Made by a program: the position numbers and the translations under genes. The notes beneath the pieces were generated by a model. That model was not told the origin of the DNA. It saw only the letters and a program-made list of their open reading frames with translations, and made no database searches. From NCBI GenBank assembly GCA_035935115.1, contig DASYXK010000020.1, positions 58,844 to 122,843 on the forward strand: a DNA stretch of 64,000 nt. The letters run 5' to 3'. Of this stretch, positions 9,295 through 17,319 are shown piece by piece. The stretch comes from TA-20 sp035935115 (GTDB taxonomy: Archaea > Thermoproteota > Nitrososphaeria > Nitrososphaerales > Nitrosopumilaceae). Within the stretch, counting starts at the first letter, position 1, and each line of letters opens with the position of its first letter.

Positions 9295-10241
9295 TTTTTG
9301 AGAAGACTTTCATAGAAATTAATGTATTTTGGCATCAATACATCGCATGTGAAATTTTTCATTAAATATTCGTAACCTGCATCAGCTAATTTTTTTGCAA
9401 ATTCTTTATTTTCTAATATTTCATTGATTGAATCAGCTAATTTTTTTGGTTCGTTTGGAGGAACGAGTATGCCAGTAACATTATGTGTAATGATTTCTGG
9501 AACCCCACCAACATTTGTTGCAACAATTGGAACTCTAAAATAATATGCCTCCTTGATTACCTGAGGAATACTTTCCATTCTAGACGGAATTACAATAAGA
9601 CTAGATGCTCTTAGAGTCATCATCGCTTCTTTCCATGAAACATCGGTACAGTAAACTACTTTTCCTTTTATCTGTGATTCAATGCTTTGAAGTATGTCTA
9701 TTCCTTTTTCAAAACTGTCTCTACCAACATATGCTATTTGATTTTCAATTTTTGGAACGTCTGGAATGTCTTTGAATAACGAAGTATCAAGAGGAGCAGG
9801 CAAATATTCAAAGTCAAATCCTAATCTTTCTTTGTATGCTTTTTGTACTGCTTTTGAATCAGTAGTAATTTTGTCTGGCCACTTTAGCATGTTTGGCTCT
9901 GCAATATCAACCATCTTTTTTGTTGTAGTTGAATGAATCTTTCCTACTTGATCAGCATAAACTCCATGTACAGACAAGACTTTCTTTTTTGCCTTTGTAG
10001 CACGCATAGCAAATGTTGATGGAATATTAAATGCGTGAACAATATCATAGTTTTCTTTATCTAATTTGGCTTTTAGTGTGCTCAATAGTGCAAAGCTTGG
10101 ATTCTTTAGATTTTTAATAGGTATGTGAGGGGCGTGCATCAATTTCACATCAAATCCTTGTTCTTTCAGTTTTCTAGCAATTCTGGCTGCATGTCCCCCT
10201 ATACCACCGGTATATCGCGGAGCAATAAACAACATTTTCAC
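9291..10241 (-). CDS. GT4-family glycosyltransferase
   Basis: A 316-residue GT-B protein. The N-terminus has YTGGIGGHAARIARKL, the glycine-rich acceptor-side loop of GT4 enzymes. The C-terminal domain has IVATNVGGVPEIITHNVTG and GILVPPNEP, which match the nucleotide-sugar binding region. It presumably adds one sugar during assembly of the lipid-linked glycan encoded by this region. It is transcribed on the minus strand, 115 bases downstream of the radical SAM gene, and may have its own promoter. Confidence 0.8.
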   Translation of the reverse strand: MKMLFIAPRYTGGIGGHAARIARKLKEQGFDVKLMHAPHIPIKNLKNPSFALLSTLKAKLDKENYDIVHAFNIPSTFAMRATKAKKKVLSVHGVYADQVGKIHSTTTKKMVDIAEPNMLKWPDKITTDSKAVQKAYKERLGFDFEYLPAPLDTSLFKDIPDVPKIENQIAYVGRDSFEKGIDILQSIESQIKGKVVYCTDVSWKEAMMTLRASSLIVIPSRMESIPQVIKEAYYFRVPIVATNVGGVPEIITHNVTGILVPPNEPKKLADSINEILENKEFAKKLADAGYEYLMKNFTCDVLMPKYINFYESLLKN

Positions 10242-10355
10242 TTATACAACACCAATTTTTCTACTCGTCAATGGAATATTACCCTACAAGGCAGTTTATA
10301 GTATTTTGGTGGTTTAGAATTAAATCGATTAAATATTTTTCAAAGGTTAAAGGAT

Positions 10356-12020
10356 TTACATTAAAGCTTGTGAAGCTTCGTGGAACATCTGGCTTTTTGC
10401 ACAACCTGCAGCAAGTTCGTCACCTGATCCTCTTCGCATGATTCCTCTATAGAGACCATCCTCTAGTTTTGCACCTACTCGTTGTTCCCATTCCTCTACG
10501 GATGTAGAATATTTCTTTTGGATTCTATCTCTATACCACTCTGGTATTACGTTAAATGCACAGAACGGAATTATTCTAAGGTCTGGTGTTACGTAGTGAA
10601 TATCACATCTTTGCAATCTTTCAAGATCTTCGTTGTACTTGTCTTGGAAGTGCATCATACCCAAGAAGAGTCCTTTGACATGCCATGAGCCTACAGAATC
10701 AAATGATCTTTTCATTAAAATATTGCTAAACATCTTTGCTAGATCAAGTCCTGCTGGTTGTTTCTTTTTGTCTACAAAGCTTGAGAGTTTTTTTACAACC
10801 TCTAGCATTGTAAAGTACTTGTTCTTGCCAGAGCGAATTTCATCTGCCTTGTCTTCAAAGAGTTCTAACATTCCTTGAATATCTGCAAATTTCGTCAGTG
10901 GAACAAACTTTTTGGTTTCCTGGTCTTCAAAGATGTAAGTACCAGCACCACATGCAAAGTGAATTGATAACTCATATTTTGGTTTACTTGAAAATGCTTC
11001 AATAACGTTTGTCAGTGGCATACAGCTTGGGACTGGGAACCAGTCATCCACTGTTACTTCAGCTCCCGTTTGTTCTTCGATTCTTTGGATACAGTCTGGG
11101 ATTGTGATTCTGTATTTCTCACGTTCTTTCTTGCCCATTCTTCCTGTCAATGAAACTGGCTGGAAGTTTACTGCGTGTACAACATCAAGGTTCTTTTGTG
11201 CATATCTAATAATGCCACCTAGCTCATGATCATTAATTGATTTTATAACTGTTGGAACAAAGACAACCGTAGTTCCTGTCTTTCTTGCACTTTCTAACGC
11301 ATATGGAACCTCCCAGTGATTCTTTGGATTTGTTCTTGGAGTTACACCATCAAAACTTAGATAAAGATTATTGACGCCAGCAAGTCTTACTTCTCGCATT
11401 GCTTCTGGGTCTAAAGCAAATCTAATTCCGTTTGTATTCATTTGAATGTGATCAACACCTTCTTGTTTCATTATTTTTATAACATCAACAATGTCTTCTC
11501 GTAACATTGGTTCTCCTCCAGTAATCTGCATAGAGTTTCCTGGAATTGGTCTTTCTGCTCTCAGAGTCTTCATCATTGCTCTTACTTGATCTTGTGAAGG
11601 TTCATACATGTATGCACCTTCAAGACCTTTCTTTACATAGAAAAAGCAATACCAACATGTCAGATCACATCTGTTTGTTACAATCATGTTTGCCAGTCCA
11701 GTGTGTGACAAGTGATTCGAACACAGACCGCAGTTGTTTGGACATGAACATTTGTCAATCATTACGTTTGGAGCATGAGCACCTTTTCCATCCATCCAAT
11801 AAGTACTAAATTTCTTGTACATATCATAAGAACCAAAATAGAGTTCTTCGCATTCGCCATGAGTTGGACAGGTTTTTGTCATGAATACCTTACCATCTCT
11901 CTCAAAGACTTCTGCATCAAGTATCATGTTGCAATCTGGGCAGATACTTTGAGTAAATCTTATCGTAGCCTTCTTTCCTAATGTAGGTACCTTCTGGTTG
12001 GAGATCTGTATCAGTTCCAT
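10356..12020 (-). CDS. tes: Radical SAM protein of the tetraether lipid synthase (Tes / COG1964) group
   Basis: This 554-residue protein has the radical SAM cluster C118-x3-C122-x2-C125 (CDLTCWYC) and a GGEP motif near residue 164. Upstream are extra Cys sites: CPDC (27-30), CPTHGEC (51-57) and CSCPNNCGLC (91-100). This N-terminal zinc/iron knuckle layout before the radical SAM barrel is that of the archaeal family that includes MJ0619 and the tetraether synthase of methanogens, which joins two diether lipids through their biphytanyl ends. All thaumarchaea known make tetraether lipids, so the role is plausible. Other members of the COG are uncharacterised, so substrate is inferred. The gene is divergent from a TrmB regulator. 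A TATA-like GATTAAAT sits about 33 bases before the ATG, suggesting a leaderless transcript. Confidence 0.68.
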   Translation of the reverse strand: MELIQISNQKVPTLGKKATIRFTQSICPDCNMILDAEVFERDGKVFMTKTCPTHGECEELYFGSYDMYKKFSTYWMDGKGAHAPNVMIDKCSCPNNCGLCSNHLSHTGLANMIVTNRCDLTCWYCFFYVKKGLEGAYMYEPSQDQVRAMMKTLRAERPIPGNSMQITGGEPMLREDIVDVIKIMKQEGVDHIQMNTNGIRFALDPEAMREVRLAGVNNLYLSFDGVTPRTNPKNHWEVPYALESARKTGTTVVFVPTVIKSINDHELGGIIRYAQKNLDVVHAVNFQPVSLTGRMGKKEREKYRITIPDCIQRIEEQTGAEVTVDDWFPVPSCMPLTNVIEAFSSKPKYELSIHFACGAGTYIFEDQETKKFVPLTKFADIQGMLELFEDKADEIRSGKNKYFTMLEVVKKLSSFVDKKKQPAGLDLAKMFSNILMKRSFDSVGSWHVKGLFLGMMHFQDKYNEDLERLQRCDIHYVTPDLRIIPFCAFNVIPEWYRDRIQKKYSTSVEEWEQRVGAKLEDGLYRGIMRRGSGDELAAGCAKSQMFHEASQALM

Positions 12021-12088
12021 GCTTAACTACGCATATTTTAAAAAATGAGTATTTAATCAATTTCCTACTATACACCACATGAATTGGT

Positions 12089-12103
12089 AGACATGACATG
12101 TCT
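12089..12103. promoter_or_regulatory. Perfect palindrome, candidate operator
   Basis: AGACATG-A-CATGTCT is a perfect inverted repeat with a one-base centre. It lies in the 152-base gap between the tes-like gene and the divergent TrmB regulator, 69 bases from the tes start. Its half-site GACAT recurs in the second inverted repeat at 12136-12156. Confidence 0.5.
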
Positions 12104-12135
12104 TGCGTGAGAACTAGGCACAATCGGCCATAGTT

Positions 12136-12156
12136 GACATATATAACAAATATGTC
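12136..12156. promoter_or_regulatory. Inverted repeat over the TrmB TATA box
   Basis: GACATAT and ATATGTC flank a 7-base centre. The CATATATAAC TATA-like sequence at about 12138-12147 lies inside, about 30 bases before the TrmB ATG, as in a leaderless archaeal promoter. A protein bound here would block TBP. Autoregulation by TrmB is inferred. Confidence 0.5.
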
Positions 12157-12172
12157 TCGAATGATCATATAG

Positions 12173-12937
12173 ATGAGTCTTTCAGACAAGACGCGTAAAG
12201 CCCTTGAAAAAATAGGTCTTACAAGTTACGAGATAAAGGTATACTCTGCCTTATTAAAAACAGGTCAGATAAATGCCTCAGATCTAAGTCGGAAATCAAG
12301 TGTTCCATATTCAAAGATATACGAAGTTTTGGGTACATTAGAAGAAAAAGGATGGATCGGTTCTGATGATTCTAGACCGACACAGTATTTTGCAAAGCCA
12401 CCCACAACTGCTATAGAGACCTCCCGCCAAAATTTTGAATCTGATTTTAAAAACAATGAATCTATCATTTTAAAAGAACTTACACCACTTTACGAACAAA
12501 GCGGTACAAGTGAAAGGCCTGACATTTGGGTTCTTTCTGGAGTAGTAAATATTGCTTCTAAAATTTTAGAGATGGTGGACTCGTGTAGAAACGAAGTACT
12601 GATTGCCATACCAAAGGTTGCAGAAAACCTGGCAAAGGAGGCATTACCAAAACTCAGATCATTGCACGACAAAGGAGTTGAAATAACAATACTAGTTTCC
12701 GAAGATGTTGATTCTGAAACTCTAAAATCTTTGTCAAGAGTAGCCAAGGTAAAGGTGAAAAAGGGACTTTTTGGAGGCGGAATAATATCAGATAAGAGAT
12801 ATGTAGTAATACTACTTGGAGAAGATCTTGGTGCCTCTGCAGAAGCAGTTGCAATCTGGGCTGATCATTCCGGTTTAGCTGGTTTTGCGCGCGAATATTT
12901 TGAATATTTATTAAAAGAATCAAAAGACGTAAAGTAA
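12173..12937 (+). CDS. TrmB-family transcriptional regulator
   Basis: A 254-residue protein. The first ~80 residues are a winged helix of the TrmB family: LEKIGLTSYEIKVYSALLKT, then SDLSRKSSVPYSKIYEVLGT, then LEEKGWI and a wing ending in YFAKPP. The C-terminal part (about 120-250) resembles the effector domain related to phospholipase D folds found in TrmB proteins, which often binds sugars. It is divergent from the radical SAM gene, with two palindromes between them, so it may control that gene and itself. The ligand is unknown. The ATG at 12173 is about 30 bases from a TATA box, which supports this start. Confidence 0.8.
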   Translation: MSLSDKTRKALEKIGLTSYEIKVYSALLKTGQINASDLSRKSSVPYSKIYEVLGTLEEKGWIGSDDSRPTQYFAKPPTTAIETSRQNFESDFKNNESIILKELTPLYEQSGTSERPDIWVLSGVVNIASKILEMVDSCRNEVLIAIPKVAENLAKEALPKLRSLHDKGVEITILVSEDVDSETLKSLSRVAKVKVKKGLFGGGIISDKRYVVILLGEDLGASAEAVAIWADHSGLAGFAREYFEYLLKESKDVK

Positions 12938-12959
12938 AGTACTACGGTGATGATATAAT

Positions 12960-13400
12960 ATGAAAAAAGATGAAGTACTATTTGTTGGCACTGCAGAAGC
13001 AGAACATGTAGAGATGTACCTAAAAGCTATATGGCATATCAAAGAAAGTGGAGATCCTGTAAAAATAAGCACCATTTCCAAGATGCTAAACGTAAGACAG
13101 CCAAGTGTTGTACAAATGTTAAAAAAACTAAACGAGTCCAAGCTTGTAAATTATAACAAAACTGGAGTATCTCTTACCAAAAGTGGTGAACAGGTAGGTA
13201 CTAACATGATGCGAAATAGTAGATTGCTTGAAGTATTGATGGACAGTGCACTTAAGGTCGATATTGACGAAGAGATGGTTTGTGGAATTGAACATCACAT
13301 GAATGAACAATTCACAGATGCTCTTTGTACTATGTTAAAGCATCCAAGAAAATGTCCACACACACATGATATTCCACGCGGTAAGTGTTGCAAAAATTAA
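12960..13400 (+). CDS. DtxR/MntR-family metal-dependent regulator
   Basis: A 146-residue protein with an N-terminal winged helix (EMYLKAIWHI, then ISTISKMLNVRQPSVVQMLK) and a helical dimerisation part containing the metal-site residues: CGIEHHMNEQ and DALCTMLKHP. It ends in CPHTHDIPRGKCC, a Cys/His-rich tail common in short archaeal members. It lacks the C-terminal SH3-like domain of long DtxR proteins. It probably represses metal uptake genes when Fe or Mn is bound. A Shine-Dalgarno-like GGTGAT precedes the ATG. It follows the TrmB gene by 22 bases and may be co-transcribed. Confidence 0.82.
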   Translation: MKKDEVLFVGTAEAEHVEMYLKAIWHIKESGDPVKISTISKMLNVRQPSVVQMLKKLNESKLVNYNKTGVSLTKSGEQVGTNMMRNSRLLEVLMDSALKVDIDEEMVCGIEHHMNEQFTDALCTMLKHPRKCPHTHDIPRGKCCKN

Positions 13401-13440
13401 TTTTGAAATAAGTTATATCACAGTATAAGTTGGTAATATC

Positions 13441-13596
13441 ATGACCTGTTTCTGTGGATGTGAAACTTATGTCAAAGATGCCAATGGCTTTAAGGTTGGA
13501 TGTGTAAAATGTAATCACGGTCCTCAAAATCATGAAGAAAGTTTCAAGCTAAAATCAAATCTAGAAGACAGTCAAAAGCGTGGTTCTCTTTCCTAA
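13441..13596 (+). CDS. Small Cys-rich protein, 51 residues
   Basis: This open frame starts MTCFCGCETY and ends KRGSLS. It has Cys at positions 3, 5, 7, 18 and 21 and a CNHG segment, so it could bind zinc or iron with a CxCxC and CxxC arrangement. It lies 40 bases after the DtxR gene and runs to the end of the convergent yjbQ-like gene, which begins on the next base. A metal-linked role is suggested only by the neighbour. I do not recognise the family. Confidence 0.55.
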   Translation: MTCFCGCETYVKDANGFKVGCVKCNHGPQNHEESFKLKSNLEDSQKRGSLS

Positions 13597-14016
13597 TCAT
13601 TCTCCAATTAATTTAACAAGCATTCTTTTTGATCTTCTTCCGTCAAATTCTCCATAAAAAATCTGTTCCCAGGGTCCAAAGTCAAGTTTTCCTTTTGTTA
13701 TTGCTACAACAACTTCTCTGCCCATGATCTGTCGTTTTAAATGCGCATCAGCGTTATCTTCACCAGCTCTGTTGTGTTCATATTGAACTATTGGTTCATG
13801 TGGAGCTAGTTGTTCAAGCCATTTTTCATAATCGCGATGTAGTCCAGTTTCGTTATCATTGATAAACACACTAGATGTTATGTGCATTGCATTTACCAAG
13901 CAAATTCCTTCTTTGATTCCACTTTTATGAACAATCTTTTCAACCTGTTATGTTATGTTCACAAATCCTCTTCTTGAAGGTACATTGAATGTGAGATATT
14001 CTGTAACCGAATTCAT
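13597..14016 (-). pseudogene. yjbQ: YjbQ/UPF0047 family protein interrupted by an in-frame stop
   Basis: The frame from the ATG at 14016 reads MNSVTEYLTFNVPSRRGFVN then IT, a TAA stop at 13950-13948, and continues QVEKIVHKSGIKEGICLVNAMHITSSVF without any shift. Both sides of the stop match the YjbQ family, whose usual length (about 138 residues) equals the full 139 codons here. Members normally have an acidic residue at this position (NITDEV or NITEQV), so a G-to-T change of GAA to TAA would explain it. The downstream ATG at 13899 could still give a 100-residue fragment, but it would lack the first two strands. A sequencing error is possible. YjbQ proteins have weak thiamine-phosphate synthase activity in some species; the true function is unclear. 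Confidence 0.75.
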
Positions 14017-14052
14017 TATCAGTCAAGATGTATGTTTATGATAAATATTTAG

Positions 14053-14115
14053 TGCAGGCTCAGAACTCAAGATCCTTCTCATCAAATCAAAGGGATTTGG
14101 TCATCAACGCCTGCA
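14053..14115 (-). ncRNA. Candidate C/D box guide sRNA
   Basis: On the minus strand the order is: stem TGCAGGC, box C TGATGA (14106-14101), 10-nt spacer, box D' TTGA (14090-14087), box C' TGATGA (14084-14079), 15-nt spacer, box D CTGA (14063-14060), stem GCCTGCA. The two stem arms are perfectly complementary and touch the C and D boxes, as in an archaeal kink-turn guide RNA. The D guide would pair with AACTCAAGATC and the D' guide with AGGGATTTGG in the target. The targets were not identified. It lies between the yjbQ-like gene and a divergent gene, in an otherwise empty gap. Confidence 0.65.
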
Positions 14116-14139
14116 GTATCTAATTTTTATTGTTCCTAA

Positions 14140-14616
14140 TTGAGTCTTTCAAGAAGCTTGATAAAAGGCAAAGGCCAGAATTTAACTTACATGGTCGCAA
14201 TTGATGCTGCGTGCTCCCTTGAAAGTTTCAGGAAGTTTGTGATCCTTAGTACATGTAATTCTTTCATTCCTGAAAGCTACTTTGAGGATTACGAGGTATT
14301 TCCAGAACGTGAAGAAAGTCCGGGGCTTATTTATGTCGAGGCTGCAGACAAGGTAACTCTCAAGAAAATTCGTGACATGACTTTTGTCAATGCAAAGGAC
14401 GTTTTAGGAATAATATATTCATCAAAAAGTGGAAATACCAACTTAAAGTGGCGTCAGATTAGGCGAAATAGTGGAAAAGTAATTGGCGATGCTTCTACCA
14501 ATACACTTGTAAACTTGACAGAGGCAGGCGTTATTACACAAGAATGGGTCCAAAATTACCTAAGAAAAAAAGCTAGCGAAAAACAGCAAGCCAATACAAG
14601 CGAATTAACTAACTAA
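14140..14616 (+). CDS. Conserved-looking hypothetical protein
   Basis: I do not recognise this 158-residue protein. The frame opens at a TTG (14140); an ATG at 14191 gives 141 residues starting MVAIDAACSLESFRKF and is an equally good start. There is no signal peptide or membrane segment. The sequence is mixed alpha/beta, with FVILSTCNSF and a charged C-terminal tail (LRKKASEKQQ). It lies directly upstream of the Pelota gene on the same strand, 40 bases away, which could mean a joint role in translation or surveillance, but that is only position. Confidence 0.55.
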   Translation: MSLSRSLIKGKGQNLTYMVAIDAACSLESFRKFVILSTCNSFIPESYFEDYEVFPEREESPGLIYVEAADKVTLKKIRDMTFVNAKDVLGIIYSSKSGNTNLKWRQIRRNSGKVIGDASTNTLVNLTEAGVITQEWVQNYLRKKASEKQQANTSELTN

Positions 14617-14656
14617 ACCTCTTTTTATTTTTGTTTTTTAATGTTAAAGTTATAAA

Positions 14657-15709
14657 ATGATCGCAAAATCAATTGATGAAAATTCAGTAGCGTTGATTCC
14701 AGAAGAATCAGACGATCTATTTACATTACGAAGAATAATAAAAAAAGGAGACAGGCTTGCTGGAGATACTACACGTGCAATAAAGCAAGAAAAAGAGTTT
14801 TCAAGACCAGATAGGGGCGAACGGGTTAAAATAAGAGTAGCATTAGAAGTTGGAAAAATTTCTATTGATGATGTAGTAGACAGACTAAAAGCTCATGGAA
14901 CAATAATAGAATCAGACAGTGAATCAGTTAAAAAAGGATCACATCATTCACTGGTACTTAAGATTGGAGAACCATTTACCCTAACAAAAAAGAATTGGGC
15001 AGATATAGAAAGAAAGCTAATCTATGAAAAAAAAGAAAACCATAGTTTCTTGCTTGTAGCCATAGACACCGGTGATAGTGGAATAGGAAGACTGAGTGGT
15101 ACACACCTTAGGTTAATGCCAAACATGTATTCTGGAGCAAGTGGAAAAAGATACAAATCAAAATTTAACATTGAGACTTTTTTTGAGGATGTTCAAAGTG
15201 CAATTTCTACTTCCATACGAGATGGTGATCTCATAATAATATTTGGTCCAGGAGAGACAAAAAATAGATTTAGAAACTTTCTTGCAGATATGCCTATTGG
15301 CAAAAAACACAAAATTCAGGTTGTTGAAGGTATAGATTCTGGAGGAGAAGATGGAATTTACACTTTCATAAAATCAGAGGCCATGAAACAAGTAATGGCG
15401 CAAAGCAAGATTGCCAAAGTCTCTGCAATCATTGATGAGGTAATGCTTAGAGTAAACAAGAAGAGCAATAAATTTACCATGGGTTTTGATGAAACCACAA
15501 GGGCAAATGATGCAGGAGCTGTAGAATCACTTGTTTTTTCAGATAAAGTTTTTGAAAAACAAGATGAAGACAAAGTAATAGAATTTCTCAATCAAGCAGA
15601 AAGCAAAGGAGTTAATGTATTTGCAGTAGATTCTACAACAGATATAGGGTTAAGAGTTTCGTCGTTGGGAGGAATTATTTCACTTTTGAGATTTGTTCCG
15701 CCTAGTTGA
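14657..15709 (+). CDS. pelA: mRNA surveillance protein Pelota (Dom34 homologue)
   Basis: A 350-residue protein of normal family length. The N-terminal Sm-like domain contains LIPEESDDLFTLRRIIKKGD and KQEKEFSRPDRGERVKIRVAL-type segments. The central and C-terminal parts follow the eRF1-like fold, with IIFGPGETK and the closing segment FAVDSTTDIGLRVSSLGGI. It lacks a GGQ, as expected for Pelota. With aABCE1 and a GTPase it rescues stalled ribosomes. Its 3' end overlaps the convergent cutA gene by 30 bases. Confidence 0.92.
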   Translation: MIAKSIDENSVALIPEESDDLFTLRRIIKKGDRLAGDTTRAIKQEKEFSRPDRGERVKIRVALEVGKISIDDVVDRLKAHGTIIESDSESVKKGSHHSLVLKIGEPFTLTKKNWADIERKLIYEKKENHSFLLVAIDTGDSGIGRLSGTHLRLMPNMYSGASGKRYKSKFNIETFFEDVQSAISTSIRDGDLIIIFGPGETKNRFRNFLADMPIGKKHKIQVVEGIDSGGEDGIYTFIKSEAMKQVMAQSKIAKVSAIIDEVMLRVNKKSNKFTMGFDETTRANDAGAVESLVFSDKVFEKQDEDKVIEFLNQAESKGVNVFAVDSTTDIGLRVSSLGGIISLLRFVPPS

Positions 15710-16009
15710 TTGTATTAGCCAATCAAAGTAAGACTTGTTTATGGAGTTTATTTTTATCTCTGCAATTTCTGGAACTTGATACGGATGTAATTTTTTGATC
15801 TCAACTTTTAATGATGAACTTGCTTTAGTGGTTGTTTTAAACAATGCCATGAATTCTTCTGTTTTTTCCATCTTGCCTTTCCACATGTAAACTGAATTTA
15901 TTTTGGTAAAGTTTACGCATGCAGCAAGCTGTTTTTTTACTACCACATTTACAGTTTTTAGAACAGATTTCCTGTCAGGATATGTTGAGATTATTATCAT
16001 TGCTCCCAT
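15680..16009 (-). CDS. cutA: Divalent-cation tolerance protein CutA
   Basis: The core STYPDRKSVLKTVNVVVKKQ, then AACVNFTKINSVYMWKGKME, then FKTT and a C-terminal YFDWL match the CutA family, which forms trimers of ferredoxin-like folds. I chose the ATG at 16009 (109 residues); the ATG at 16000 is also possible. The frame is open up to 16048 but the extra residues are not part of the family. CutA is linked to copper and divalent-metal tolerance in bacteria, though its molecular role is unsettled. The 3' end overlaps pelA by 30 bases. Confidence 0.85.
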   Translation of the reverse strand: MGAMIIISTYPDRKSVLKTVNVVVKKQLAACVNFTKINSVYMWKGKMEKTEEFMALFKTTTKASSSLKVEIKKLHPYQVPEIAEIKINSINKSYFDWLIQSTRRNKSQK

Positions 16010-16053
16010 AGCAACCGATAAATTTGCCCTGACTAAAAAGAGTATCAATTAAC

Positions 16054-17256
16054 TTGGCATATAATTTTTTGACGCAGAATTCTATCATTTACGTTTTGAT
16101 TGTGTGGGTAATAGTATTTGTGATTGCAAAAGCTTCCAAGCTTGATAAGCATGGTTTTGAGATAAAGCCATACAGTCTAGTATACAAAAATCAAAAGGTA
16201 CAGGTTGTCCTAACTAGGATTTTAGGCCGAACTCAAAAATTAACAAGGCTATTTTCTAATACAAGTGTAATAGCTGGCTTCATAATGATGGGATTTGCTT
16301 TTTGGTATCTTATATCCAATCTTTCCAATTTCTTTGTAAAACCAGAATCATTTTCCGAGATGACAGTTCTAATACCAGGTGTCACGATACAATCAGGACC
16401 AAACATTGCATATTTCTTGCTAGCTGTTCCAATTGTTCTTGTTATTCATGAAGGTGCACATGGTATTGTAGCAACCTTAGAAAAAATAAAAATCAAAACT
16501 GGTGGCTTTGCTATATTTATTGCATTATTTGCAGGATTTGTAGAACCAGATGAGGAAGAGTTTGCCAAGTCACGTAAGATTTCAAAACTTAGAGTAATAG
16601 GTGCCGGAGCAACATCAAATGTTCTTTTTTCATTCATTATAGCTGGCCTGTTAATTTTCAATCCCTCATTTGCATTATTAATGCCAGATCCAATTCGCAG
16701 TACATTTTACCACGAACCATTAGGTGTACCAATAATTTCAGTGACTGAGGGATCTGGTGCATCAAAAGCAGGACTGCTCAAAGATGACATCATTACTGCA
16801 ATTAATGGAGTACCTATTGTTAATCCACAAGATTTTCAAAAAGTAAATTTGAAACCAAGTGAAACTGCGTCAGTATCAATACTCAGAGAAGGACAGGCTT
16901 TGCAAATTTCCGTAATACCTACACCTTCAAAAGATAATCCTCAAAAAGGAATGCTTGGAATTTTAAGAGCTGCATTTCCAGCATATCAACCAGTTGTACC
17001 ATATTACATTCATTGGAGTCCCGAAGTGTTCATGTTTCTTCTTTGGCTTTGGATGCTCTCATTTTTTATTGGCATATTCAACATGCTTCCGCTTCCTATA
17101 CTTGATGGCGGAAAATTCATCCAAAGCATAATTGAGAAAAAGATCTCAGACAAGGCAGTAAAGATGACCATGTGGTCAGTTTATGCACTAACTTTTGCTT
17201 TGTTTGGACTTAACATAGCATTATCAGTAGTCAAATCCGGTTTTATTACAATATAA
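16054..17256 (+). CDS. Site-2 protease family (M50) intramembrane metalloprotease with PDZ domain
   Basis: A 400-residue membrane protein starting at a TTG. The zinc motif HEGAH (HExxH) lies near residue 132 in a membrane helix. The third zinc ligand motif is LPILDGGKF (near 348-355). A PDZ domain with LLKDDIITAINGVPI lies between them (about 225-300). Several hydrophobic segments flank these motifs. Such proteases cut transmembrane regulators inside the membrane. The substrate is unknown, and no anti-sigma-like partner is seen nearby. It is divergent from cutA. Confidence 0.88.
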   Translation: MAYNFLTQNSIIYVLIVWVIVFVIAKASKLDKHGFEIKPYSLVYKNQKVQVVLTRILGRTQKLTRLFSNTSVIAGFIMMGFAFWYLISNLSNFFVKPESFSEMTVLIPGVTIQSGPNIAYFLLAVPIVLVIHEGAHGIVATLEKIKIKTGGFAIFIALFAGFVEPDEEEFAKSRKISKLRVIGAGATSNVLFSFIIAGLLIFNPSFALLMPDPIRSTFYHEPLGVPIISVTEGSGASKAGLLKDDIITAINGVPIVNPQDFQKVNLKPSETASVSILREGQALQISVIPTPSKDNPQKGMLGILRAAFPAYQPVVPYYIHWSPEVFMFLLWLWMLSFFIGIFNMLPLPILDGGKFIQSIIEKKISDKAVKMTMWSVYALTFALFGLNIALSVVKSGFITI

Positions 17257-17319
17257 AATAGAATTATAGATTTTCAAAAAATCACATATGGTTAAATTTG
17301 GGTATAAAAAAAATCCAGT

